Origin: Kitasatospora sp. NBC_01250
GTDB lineage: Bacteria; Actinomycetota; Actinomycetes; Streptomycetales; Streptomycetaceae
Direction of reading: 5' to 3'
Assembly: GCF_036226465.1 (NCBI RefSeq)
Contig: NZ_CP108476.1
Coordinates: forward strand, 8,928,001-8,992,000
Length of the DNA: 64,000 nucleotides
Under the pieces are notes generated by a model that did not search any database, had not been told where the DNA came from, and was given only the letters and a program-made list of their open reading frames with translations. Shown piece after piece: positions 52,126 to 59,704 of this stretch; position 1 is the stretch's first letter, and every line of letters starts with the position of its first letter. A program made the position numbers and the translations under genes.

Positions 52126-53178
52126 ATGGTGATGATGCTGCAAGGTCCTGAGGGTGTGCGCGGGGCGCACCCGGGGCCTGGGACGGTGCGGGTGGCGGGC
52201 CGTGTGCTGCGCCCGACGGCGGTTTTCGACACCTACTGGCGTTTTGCCGCGGCGCGGCAGGAGGTGTACCTGGGGCGGCTCGAGGGGCGCGGTGCGCCGT
52301 GGACGCAGGATCCGATCCTGGCGCAGCACCGGTTCACCAACTGTTTCCGAGCGGCGGACCGGGTCAGCCAGGCGTTGATTGCGGAGGTTTCCTACCGCGG
52401 ATCCCAGGCGTGGGAGGAGGTGTTCTTCCGTACCCTGCTGTTCAAGATCTTCAATAAGGTGTCGACCTGGAGGCTGCTGACGCGGTCGCTGGGGGAGGTG
52501 CGGTGGGACGCCTACGACTACGGCCTCTACGACAAGGTGCTGTCGGAGCGCTTCGACCGTGGCGAGCGGCTGTACTCGGCGGCGTATATCGTGCCGCCCC
52601 CTCAGCTGGGGGAGGGGCGCAAGCACCGCAACCATCTGCGGTTGCTGGAGTTGATGATGAGCAGGTCGGCTCCGGAGCGTGTGCTGGCCGCGCCGACGAT
52701 GCGTGACGCATACGAGGTGCTGCTCGGCTTCCCCGCGATCGGCCCCTTCCTGGCGTACCAGTACTTGATCGACCTGAACTACGCGGAGCAGATGCCGTTC
52801 TCGGAGATGGACTTCGTGGTGCCGGGGCCTGGGGCGCGGGACGGGATCCGCAAGTGCTTCGGACGGTCTGCGGACGGCATCGAGTCCGAGGTCATCCGGT
52901 ACATGGCCCGGAGCCAGGACGAGCATTTCGCCCGTCTGGGCCTGGTGTTCGGCGGTTTGAAGGGCCGGCCGTTGCAACTGATCGACTGCCAGAACCTCTT
53001 CTGCGAGGTGGACAAGTACGCCCGGGTGGCCCATCCGGAAGTCCAGGGGATCAGCGGGCGCAGCCGGATCAAGCAGGTCTACCGCAGCGACGCAGCACCG
53101 ATGACGGCATGGTTCCCGCCCAAGTGGGGGCTGAACGGGACCGTGCCGCCGCCGGCCGGTCCGCTTGCGCCGCGCTGA
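52126..53178 (+). CDS. Thymine pyrophosphorylase / 5-hmdU DNA kinase helical-domain family protein
   Basis: A 350-aa protein. The recognisable core is VFDTYWRFAAARQEVYLGRL, DPILAQHRFTNCFRAADRVS, QAWEEVFFRTLLFKIFNKVS, RKHRNHLRLLELMMS, IGPFLAYQYLIDLNYAEQMP and FSEMDFVVPGPGARDGIRKC. This is the family that comparative genomics groups with alpha-glutamyl/putrescinyl thymine pyrophosphorylases and the helical domain of 5-hydroxymethyl-dUMP DNA kinases, HhH-derived enzymes of thymine hypermodification. No separate kinase P-loop is present. It converges on the thymidylate-synthase-like gene with a 26-bp gap. The enzyme activity is inferred; the family match is by eye. Confidence 0.65.
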   Translation: MVMMLQGPEGVRGAHPGPGTVRVAGRVLRPTAVFDTYWRFAAARQEVYLGRLEGRGAPWTQDPILAQHRFTNCFRAADRVSQALIAEVSYRGSQAWEEVFFRTLLFKIFNKVSTWRLLTRSLGEVRWDAYDYGLYDKVLSERFDRGERLYSAAYIVPPPQLGEGRKHRNHLRLLELMMSRSAPERVLAAPTMRDAYEVLLGFPAIGPFLAYQYLIDLNYAEQMPFSEMDFVVPGPGARDGIRKCFGRSADGIESEVIRYMARSQDEHFARLGLVFGGLKGRPLQLIDCQNLFCEVDKYARVAHPEVQGISGRSRIKQVYRSDAAPMTAWFPPKWGLNGTVPPPAGPLAPR

Positions 53179-53204
53179 GGGACATTCCAGGGGCCTGGGG
53201 GCGT

Positions 53205-53993
53205 CTATGCGGTGATCAGCGGCTGCGCACCCGTCAGGAGAGGCCTGATCTGGGTGATGGGACCGTCGAGCTGGGCGTAGCCGGCGATGACCGTGAGGAC
53301 GCCGGGCCGCAGGCCCGCCTGCCGGGCGACGTACTGGGTGAGCCTGCCGAGACCCAGGTAGTTGCCGTAGGCGCGTTCGAACATGAAGTGACTGCGGTAG
53401 AAGGCGGCGCAGTGCAGGACGCCGTTCCGGTCGAGCTGGAACGAGCAGTGGCTCAGGCAGGGGAAGCCGCGTAGGGAGTTGTCGTGGTCGGGGGCGTGCA
53501 CGAGTGCGCCGGTGGTGACGGTGTCGTCGGGGTGGGCGATGTCGGTCTCGTAGGCTGCGGTCATGGCACCCGCCTTGGAGCTCTGCTGAGTGAGCCGGTC
53601 GATCACTTTCCCGATCTGGTCGATGCGGCTGCCCTTGGCGCCCGGGTAGTCGACCAGGCGGCCGAAGTAGGTGCCGCGATTGTTGCCTGGGAACCGCCGG
53701 GCCGCTTCGTACAGCTTCCGGTAGCGGCTGGCCAGTTCGTCGTGGCTCTTGCAGCGGTCGGCCAGTGCGGCGGGGAAGATGGTGCTCGCCACCGTCTCAG
53801 TGGGGTGATGGCCTTTGCCGAGGCGGACGCGGTCGAGGTCTTCGCGGAACCGCAGGTCGTCCTTGGTGGCGTCGCTGATCCTCACCACCGTGTGGTAGCC
53901 GGTGCGTGCCGTGTTGTCTTTGCGGTCAAGTGCCCTGCACGCCGCGATCCAGGCGCTCGTGACATCGGGCTCTTCCACGGTGAACGTGTGCAT
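53205..53993 (-). CDS. Thymidylate synthase-like protein
   Basis: A 262-aa protein resembling the C-terminal half of ThyA-type enzymes: GFPCLSHCSFQLDRNGVLHC with a candidate nucleophile C179, followed by AFYRSHFMFERAYGNYLGLG and RLTQYVARQAG, matching the ThyA pattern PCH..QF...G.L....YQRS.D...G.PFN...YA.L. The asparagine of GNYLG could play the role of the ThyA substrate-specificity Asn. Relatives outside housekeeping ThyA include dUMP/dCMP hydroxymethylases used for modified DNA bases. It lies 38 bp after the ImmA stop as the fourth gene of the ACP operon. The exact substrate is unknown. Confidence 0.6.
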   Translation of the reverse strand: MHTFTVEEPDVTSAWIAACRALDRKDNTARTGYHTVVRISDATKDDLRFREDLDRVRLGKGHHPTETVASTIFPAALADRCKSHDELASRYRKLYEAARRFPGNNRGTYFGRLVDYPGAKGSRIDQIGKVIDRLTQQSSKAGAMTAAYETDIAHPDDTVTTGALVHAPDHDNSLRGFPCLSHCSFQLDRNGVLHCAAFYRSHFMFERAYGNYLGLGRLTQYVARQAGLRPGVLTVIAGYAQLDGPITQIRPLLTGAQPLITA

Positions 53994-54031
53994 GGTGCTC
54001 CTTACGGGTCTGGTGCCGGGAGCGGTGCAGG

Positions 54032-54952
54032 TTAGGTCGGCCAGATGTCGTCCGACCCGGTGCGCGGGGACTGGCGGGTGACGGCCAGGCCGAAGGGGTC
54101 GTCACTGTCGGCGATGTTGACGGTCACCGTTGCCGAACCGTCGAGGTCCTCCGTCACCTGAAGGGTCTGCCACTTGTGGGGGAGGCCTTTGCCCTGGCCG
54201 TCTCCCGGTGCACCACCGGTCCAGAGGGCCAGCCCGGGCGGGGGCGGATCGAAGTGGGCGCCGGGCATCAGCAGCACCAGGAGGTCGCCTGTGTCTGCGT
54301 AGACCCGGCGACCGTGGCAGGGGGTGCCGACGGCGTGGACGTGGGAACCAGAGGGCACGTTCCGCCCGCCGCACAGCGAGCTCTTCAGAGCTGAGGGCGC
54401 TATCCCGTGCCAGCGGTCGGCCTGTTCGTGTGTGAGCAGGCGAAGCCGGGCCAGGTGCCGCACCGTCCCCGCGTACGACGTCCCGAGCGCCCGGGCGACC
54501 AGATAGACATGCTCCGGTCGGCTCGGGCCGGCACCGCCCGCGACCTGCTTCACCGCCCGCAGCACCGCCGGGCGAGGCATCAGGAACCACGCCGCGAAGG
54601 CCTCGGCGACCTTCTCGTGATCGGGCCAGCTCCGGTCTCCCCAGCGAGCGGACGGGTCCAGGTTGTCGTCCGCCGCGCTGCGGTGCCCGAGCCGGTGATG
54701 CCCCAGCTCGTGCGCTGCGGTATGCCGCTGTGTGATCACATCCAGGTCCGCGTTCAGCAGGACTGCCGGCCCGTCGTCGTCCTCGTCCATGTAGAGACCG
54801 AAGAGCCTGGGCATCGGCTGCGCCATCCCGATCAGGCCGGCGGTCCGCAGCGCGGCATGGACGTGAACGTAGTCCTCCCGGTCCACTGCAAGGTCACGGT
54901 GGGCCTGCGTGGCCGCGATGCTCGCGATCCGGTGTGCGACGTCCCAGTTCAC
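54032..54952 (-). CDS. ImmA/IrrE family metallopeptidase
   Basis: A 306-aa protein from GTG 54952, overlapping the XRE stop (GTGA). The zinc motif HELGH (81-85, in TAAHELGHHRLGH) with the downstream EAFAAWFLMPRPAV glutamate helix defines an ImmA/IrrE peptidase. A long C-terminal extension of about 140 residues, including LWTGGAPGDGQGKGLPHKW, is not typical. ImmA-type proteases cleave XRE repressors (as in ICEBs1 and prophages) upon a signal such as DNA damage. The upstream XRE repressor is the obvious substrate. Confidence 0.9.
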   Translation of the reverse strand: MNWDVAHRIASIAATQAHRDLAVDREDYVHVHAALRTAGLIGMAQPMPRLFGLYMDEDDDGPAVLLNADLDVITQRHTAAHELGHHRLGHRSAADDNLDPSARWGDRSWPDHEKVAEAFAAWFLMPRPAVLRAVKQVAGGAGPSRPEHVYLVARALGTSYAGTVRHLARLRLLTHEQADRWHGIAPSALKSSLCGGRNVPSGSHVHAVGTPCHGRRVYADTGDLLVLLMPGAHFDPPPPGLALWTGGAPGDGQGKGLPHKWQTLQVTEDLDGSATVTVNIADSDDPFGLAVTRQSPRTGSDDIWPT

Positions 54953-55365
54953 TGCGGCGGCTGCCCCGGCTCCGGGGATGCGGCCTCGGCGTTCTCCGCG
55001 TCCGCAGCGCGGCGGAACCGGAGGTACTCGGCGAAGTCGAGAACCGCCTGCTTGTCGCCGTTGGTGAGTCCGGACAGGGCACGGGGAAGGCCGGCGAGGA
55101 CGTGCTCGCCGATGTCGGCGTCGTCCTCTTCCGCGAGGAAGTAGGAGACCGGCCGCCGGTACAGGCGCGCGAGCTTCTTGAGTTCCAGGCTGTCGACCCG
55201 GCGTCCGCCGCGCTCGATGTCGCTGATGGCGGAGCGGGGGATGCCGGTGCTGTCGGAGACGAACTGCTGGGACATGCCCAGGTAGTCGCGGGTGCTCTTG
55301 AGCCGCTCGCCGAGCCTTTCCAGCTCCGGGTCGCGGGAGCGGAGCTCCGATGACGGTGGAGTCAT
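54949..55365 (-). CDS. XRE-family repressor (ImmR-like)
   Basis: A 138-aa protein from ATG 55365. The HTH is LGERLKSTRDYLGMSQQFVS and TGIPRSAISDIERGGRRVDS (about 18-60), followed by a helical C-terminus with LARLYRRPVSYFLAEEDD. Its start overlaps the ACP stop and its stop overlaps the ImmA start, so all three are coupled. The length and the neighbouring peptidase match the ImmR/ImmA repressor-antirepressor pair. It probably binds the inverted repeats at 55697-55735, controlling this operon and the divergent MazG gene. Confidence 0.88.
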   Translation of the reverse strand: MTPPSSELRSRDPELERLGERLKSTRDYLGMSQQFVSDSTGIPRSAISDIERGGRRVDSLELKKLARLYRRPVSYFLAEEDDADIGEHVLAGLPRALSGLTNGDKQAVLDFAEYLRFRRAADAENAEAASPEPGQPPQ

Positions 55366-55679
55366 GACTGCTGCCTTTCGATGATGGCTTCCAGTACTGC
55401 GTCGGCGAAGGCATGGACCGACCGGGTCGCCCGGGCGGCTTCGGCGTCGGCCGGGATGCCGATGCCGTAGTGCCCTTCGACACGGGTGAGGATTTCGACG
55501 ATCAGGATGGAGTCCACCGGGAGGTCCGTGCCGGCCTTCTCCAGCTCGGCCCGGACCTCCTCTGCATCCTGCTGCTCCAGTTCCGCGAGGAACTCGATGA
55601 TCACGGTGACGATGTCGTCGACCGTGGGCCGGTTCGTGTCCAGCGCTCTTCCCCAATCGTCTGAATTCCCGACGCCCAT
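55362..55679 (-). CDS. Acyl carrier protein-like protein in the XRE/ImmA operon
   Basis: A 105-aa protein from ATG 55679. It has the phosphopantetheine site LPVDSILIVEIL with serine S57 (D-S-I/L pattern), followed by EGHYGIGIPADAE and a last helix. The length and acidic character fit a free-standing ACP. It is the first gene of the operon ACP-XRE-ImmA-ThyA-like, which is an unusual place for an ACP. It would carry an acyl or aminoacyl group on a phosphopantetheine arm; its partner ligase or transferase is not in the window. Confidence 0.75.
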   Translation of the reverse strand: MGVGNSDDWGRALDTNRPTVDDIVTVIIEFLAELEQQDAEEVRAELEKAGTDLPVDSILIVEILTRVEGHYGIGIPADAEAARATRSVHAFADAVLEAIIERQQS

Positions 55680-55696
55680 GTCCTATTCTACGACAG

Positions 55697-55735
55697 TGTC
55701 GGGGATTCCGACAGGCCTGTCACAAGATCAGACAG
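55697..55735. promoter_or_regulatory. Inverted repeats in the divergent promoter of the ACP operon and MazG gene
   Basis: TGTCGG (55697-55702) and CCGACA (55708-55713) form a 6-bp inverted repeat with a 5-nt spacer. ACAGGCCTGT (55711-55720) is a perfect palindrome. CTGTC (55717-55721) and GACAG (55731-55735) form a further repeat. They fill the gap between the starts at 55679 and 55748 and are the likely XRE operator. Confidence 0.7.
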
Positions 55736-55747
55736 AAGGAGAGAGGC

Positions 55748-56626
55748 GTGGACTTCCAGCGCTACCAGCAAGCCGCCGTCAAGACCCTCCAAGCCGCGAC
55801 GCCCGGAACGGACCCGGTCCTGATCCCGCTGCTCGGCCTTGTCGGCGAAGTCGGCTCCTTCGCCACCGTCTACAAGAAGCGCCTGCGCGACGGCACCGCC
55901 TTCGAGCCGGGCAAGCAGCAACTCCGCGAAGAACTCGGCGATGTCCTCTGGTACATCGCAACCCTCGCCCACCGATTCGACCTCTCACTGGAGGACATCG
56001 CCGCAGCCAGCCTGGAGAAGACCAAGGACCGTTGGCGCCCCACCCCTGCCGGTGAGCGGACCGCCTTCGACGACGGCTACCCCGACCACGAGCAGCTCCC
56101 CCGCAAGACCACCCTCACCTTCACCCCCACCCCTAACGCCGACGGCCGCACCGTCATCGTCCTCACCCGCGCCGACGGCACCCCTGCAGGCGACCCGCTC
56201 ACCAGCGCCTCCCGCATCGAGGACGACTACCGATTCCACGACGCCTTCCACCTCGCGCACGCAGCCGTCCTTGGCTGGTCCCCTGTCACCCGATTTCTCC
56301 TCGGCTGCAAGCGCCGAAGCCGCCCCGAAACCGACGAGGCCGAAGACGGCGGCCGCGCCATCGCCATCGAAGAAGGAATCTCGGCCCTCGTCTTCTCTTA
56401 CGCCGCCCGGCACGGCTATTTCAAAGACGTCCAGCACGTCGATCAGGAACTGCTCACCACCATCAGCCAGATGACCGCTCACCTCGAAGCCGGCGCCTGC
56501 CGGGCTGCGGACTGGGAGCGCGCCATCCTCACCGGCTATGCAGCCTGGGCGAAGCTCCGGGCGCAGGGTGGCGGGACTGTCGAACTGAACCTGGACCAGC
56601 AGAGCCTGATCGTGCTGGAGAGCTGA
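55748..56626 (+). CDS. MazG-like NTP pyrophosphohydrolase with MazG C-terminal domain
   Basis: A 292-aa protein from GTG 55748, with AGAAGGAGAG just upstream. The N-terminal domain shows the MazG pattern: LLGLVGEVGSFATVYKKRL (E34), then QLREELGDVLWYIATL (E61/E62, D65). The residue that is normally the second glutamate of E-x-x-E is S37, so metal binding may differ. The C-terminal domain (about 150-240) has FHDAFHLAHAAVLGWSPVTR and GGRAIAIEEGISALVFSYAA, as in the MazG_C domain found in modified-base operons. It probably hydrolyses nucleoside triphosphates, perhaps a non-canonical or modified one. Divergent from the ACP operon. Confidence 0.75.
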   Translation: MDFQRYQQAAVKTLQAATPGTDPVLIPLLGLVGEVGSFATVYKKRLRDGTAFEPGKQQLREELGDVLWYIATLAHRFDLSLEDIAAASLEKTKDRWRPTPAGERTAFDDGYPDHEQLPRKTTLTFTPTPNADGRTVIVLTRADGTPAGDPLTSASRIEDDYRFHDAFHLAHAAVLGWSPVTRFLLGCKRRSRPETDEAEDGGRAIAIEEGISALVFSYAARHGYFKDVQHVDQELLTTISQMTAHLEAGACRAADWERAILTGYAAWAKLRAQGGGTVELNLDQQSLIVLES

Positions 56627-56736
56627 GCCAGCCCGGCGTCCGACCTGCTGTCGCTGTGAGGCGGCTTCAGCGCCAGCAGCGTCGGCCGGGAGGCGTAGAG
56701 TCGAGTGCCATAGCGTTTTAAGTTAGATGGAGAGGC

Positions 56737-57381
56737 GTGGAGGTTGTGGGTGTGTTCGTGACGACGGGTCAGGCCGGGGCGGCGTTGGGGTGTTCGATCC
56801 CGACGGTGAAGAAGTTGCTGGCCACCGGCGTGGTCCCGGGCGTGCGAGAGACTGGCCGGCAGGTGTTCCCGCTCGCTGCCCTCCAGCAGCTGCAAGCCCG
56901 GTCTGCCGCCGACCTGACCGCGTTTGGCACGGCCGAGGTGGCGGTGCTGCGCTCGGACGCCCCCGCCAGGGTGGACGAGGTGGACCGGGAGTGGATCGGC
57001 TTCGGCACCGGCCTGGACCAGGTGCAGCTGCTGGCCGCGCTGTCGGGCTGGTGGCGGTGCGACCCGGCCCGGGTCGCGGCCGGCGACGTGCTGCCGGTGA
57101 CGGTGGCCGGGTTCGTGGTCGCGGTGCTGACCGGCCTGGCCGAGTGGGAGGCCGACGGCACCATCGGCACCGCGGCCCGCTTCCGCTTCCCGAAGGCGCG
57201 CCTGGCCGGCTACCTGACCGACCTCGCCGCTCCCGCGAACGCAGCCGACCCGGCCGACCCCGAGGACGCCCGTTTGGCGGGCCTGCTGCTCGGCAAGCGC
57301 CTGCCGTCGGTCTCGGGCGGCCCGATCGCCTACGTCCCCACCCGCCCGACCACCGACCAGCCCGCCACCGAGGGGGAGTGA
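56737..57381 (+). CDS. Excisionase/MerR-like HTH protein
   Basis: A 214-aa protein; GTG 56737, 56746, 56752 and 56758 are all possible starts. The N-terminus is VTTGQAGAALGCSIPTVKKL followed by LATGVVPGVRETGRQVFPLA, an HTH_17-like winged helix as in MerR or excisionases. The C-terminal 150 residues are unknown. It starts the operon and is followed 7 bp later by the 771-aa protein gene. It may regulate the operon or be part of a replication/partition-like complex. Confidence 0.65.
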   Translation: MEVVGVFVTTGQAGAALGCSIPTVKKLLATGVVPGVRETGRQVFPLAALQQLQARSAADLTAFGTAEVAVLRSDAPARVDEVDREWIGFGTGLDQVQLLAALSGWWRCDPARVAAGDVLPVTVAGFVVAVLTGLAEWEADGTIGTAARFRFPKARLAGYLTDLAAPANAADPADPEDARLAGLLLGKRLPSVSGGPIAYVPTRPTTDQPATEGE

Positions 57382-57388
57382 CCCGCTG

Positions 57389-59704
57389 ATGGACCGTAAG
57401 ACGTACACCGCCGAGCTCGCCGGTCTGCGCGAGCTGCGCACCGAGATCACGGTCGCCGAGAAGACGGTCGCGGCTGCGCAGAAGGAGTTGGACAAGCTCA
57501 CCGCCCAGCGTGCGCGACGGGTTGCCGGCCTGGCGGGGTACGAGGGCGCCGGGGCGTCGGCCATCGCGAAGGCCTCCGGGTTGTCGGTGGGTGACGTGGT
57601 GCGGATCGCGCCGCTGCTGGACCCGACCCCGGCCGCCGTCCGCGCCGCCAAGACCGACGACCAGGCCGCCGCCGTCGCTGCGCCCGCCCCGGCGTCCGTG
57701 GCCGAGCCGGTCGCCGGGCCCGCCGTCGCGGTCGCCCCGGCGCTGACCCGCCCGGCCCCCGTACTCGAGCAGCCGGCTCCGGCCGCCCCGGTGACCGAGG
57801 CGCCGACCGAGGTTGAGGACCAGGCCGGCGCCGAGCAGTCCGCCGTGCTGCAGGCAGGGTCGGCCACATCGGCCCCCGGGGAGACAGAACCCGGCGTACA
57901 AGCCGCCTCGGACCGCACCACTGCGTCGATCCCGGGCGCTACTGGGCAGCATGCGGTCACTCCGGTCGCGGCCGCGCCGCGTCCGGTGGTCGAGGCCGGG
58001 CCGCGTGAGCTGCCCACCCTCTCCGAAGGCCCGGCCGGTGCCCGGTTCGAGGCCGTGGCGACCGGTCTGGTGTCCAAGCGCCCCAACTTCACGCAGCAGG
58101 CCCGCGCCACGGTGTTCCTGGACGCGGCGGCCGGGACGCTCGCGGTGCGCGACCAGGTCATCCGGGTGGACCTCGGCGCTCGCACCCCGGGCGAGATCCT
58201 GGACGCGGTCCTGCACGCCGCGCCGGGTACGGAGCGGGTCTACATCACGGCCGGCGCCCCCTGGCACGACGGCGCCGAGCGCTACTCCACGCTCAAGGAC
58301 GCGGTCGCCGCCTGGCTGAACACGCAGTCCGAGCGGTGGACCACCGCCGTCGGCTCCGGCCGGGACAAGCTGGCCGGACACTTCGTCCACCAGCGCCAGC
58401 CGGTCGGCCGCTACGCCCCCGCCGCCGCCCCGGACAGCGGCAGCACCGAGATCCGGTCGATGGGGGAGTGGTTCGACCCGGACGGCGCGGACGTGGTGAC
58501 GTGCCGTCAGGCGCTCACGCTGCTGTGGCAGGCGCTGCGCCGGCACTGGGACGACGCGGTGCTGATGGGCTCGCCGTCGCAGACGGGCCGGGACCTGTGG
58601 TCACGTACGATCCCGACCACGGGCAAGTGGGCGGGTGGCTATCCGGTGCTGTCCGAGGAGCTGCGGGGGCTGCTGCACGCGACCGGCGGCCAGGGCCGTA
58701 CCGAGCTGATCCTGCCCCCGCGCGTGCCGGAGCAGCTGCCCGCGCTGGTCGAGTACGACCGCACCTTCGCCTACGCCAAGCACCTCTGGAAGTCCCCGGT
58801 CGGCACCCCGCGCCGGATCACCGCGGCCGGGTTCGCCGCGATGACCGAGCAGGAGCAGGTCAAGGCGCTGATGTCTTGCTCGCACTGGAACGTCAAGGTG
58901 ACGGTCCCTCAGGGCTGGGACCACGTCGGCCTGCTGCCCGCCCCGGTGACCGGGGACCGCGCCTGGGTCTACCCCTCGGAGCCGGGCACCACCTTCACCA
59001 CCTGGGCGGGCGGCGCGGAGGTTCACCTCGCCCTGTCGAACCACCTGATGCCGTGGAAGGTCGAGATCCTGGGCGGCCTGCTGTTCGAGGACGGCAAGCC
59101 GCTGGACGAGTGGGGCAAGCGCCTCAAGTCGGCGTGGGCGGACCTCACGAACCTGTCGAAGCTGCACGGCGACGAGCGGCAGCGGCAGGCGGCCTACCTC
59201 GCCTCCCGGGCGGTGCGTTCGGTGCTGCTGTTCGGCCTGGGCGGCTTCGCGCAGCGCCCGCGCCTGGTCTCCGGCACCACCCCGGTCGGCGAGGCGCTCC
59301 CCGCCGGGGTGGAGATCCTCGGCCAGGACAGCGAGGTGGTGACCTGGCAGCGGCAGGCCGGCTTCTCCCGCGACCCGTACGCGCACCCCGAGTGGGCGGC
59401 CTACGTGTGGTCGGGGGCGCGGGCGGCGCTGCTGGACATGCGGTACCGCCAGGGCAAGGAGGTCATCGGCTACGCCGGGGCACTGCACGCCAAGCCTGGC
59501 ACGGTCGTCTACTTCGGCACGGACGGCATCGCCCTGACGGAGCGCCAGCCGTGGCCGTACCGAGGGGAGCCGGGCGACTACCTCCTCAAGGGCCACCTGA
59601 CAGGCCCGGTGGAGCACCCGGTCAGCCAGGAGCAGTACCTCAAGCTGCGTGGCCTGGGCCGCGCCGAACTCGCCGCCGCCGTTGAGAAGGGAGCTGACCA
59701 GTGA
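57389..59704 (+). CDS. Large hypothetical protein, possible telomere-associated-like role
   Basis: A 771-aa protein starting MDRKTYTAELAGLRELRTEI. The N-terminal 70 residues form a coiled coil followed by AIAKASGLSVGDVVRIAPL, a possible HTH. A long Ala/Pro-rich linker spans about 90-205. The C-terminal 500 residues look globular (for example IRSMGEWFDPDGADVVTCRQ, YAKHLWKSPVGTPRRITAAG, MTEQEQVKALMSCSHWNVKV) with no motif I know. It overlaps the start of the 235-aa HTH protein (GTGA). The size pairing of a large protein with a small HTH protein resembles the Tap/Tpg or Tac/Tpc telomere sets, but sequence similarity could not be tested. Confidence 0.5.
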   Translation: MDRKTYTAELAGLRELRTEITVAEKTVAAAQKELDKLTAQRARRVAGLAGYEGAGASAIAKASGLSVGDVVRIAPLLDPTPAAVRAAKTDDQAAAVAAPAPASVAEPVAGPAVAVAPALTRPAPVLEQPAPAAPVTEAPTEVEDQAGAEQSAVLQAGSATSAPGETEPGVQAASDRTTASIPGATGQHAVTPVAAAPRPVVEAGPRELPTLSEGPAGARFEAVATGLVSKRPNFTQQARATVFLDAAAGTLAVRDQVIRVDLGARTPGEILDAVLHAAPGTERVYITAGAPWHDGAERYSTLKDAVAAWLNTQSERWTTAVGSGRDKLAGHFVHQRQPVGRYAPAAAPDSGSTEIRSMGEWFDPDGADVVTCRQALTLLWQALRRHWDDAVLMGSPSQTGRDLWSRTIPTTGKWAGGYPVLSEELRGLLHATGGQGRTELILPPRVPEQLPALVEYDRTFAYAKHLWKSPVGTPRRITAAGFAAMTEQEQVKALMSCSHWNVKVTVPQGWDHVGLLPAPVTGDRAWVYPSEPGTTFTTWAGGAEVHLALSNHLMPWKVEILGGLLFEDGKPLDEWGKRLKSAWADLTNLSKLHGDERQRQAAYLASRAVRSVLLFGLGGFAQRPRLVSGTTPVGEALPAGVEILGQDSEVVTWQRQAGFSRDPYAHPEWAAYVWSGARAALLDMRYRQGKEVIGYAGALHAKPGTVVYFGTDGIALTERQPWPYRGEPGDYLLKGHLTGPVEHPVSQEQYLKLRGLGRAELAAAVEKGADQ

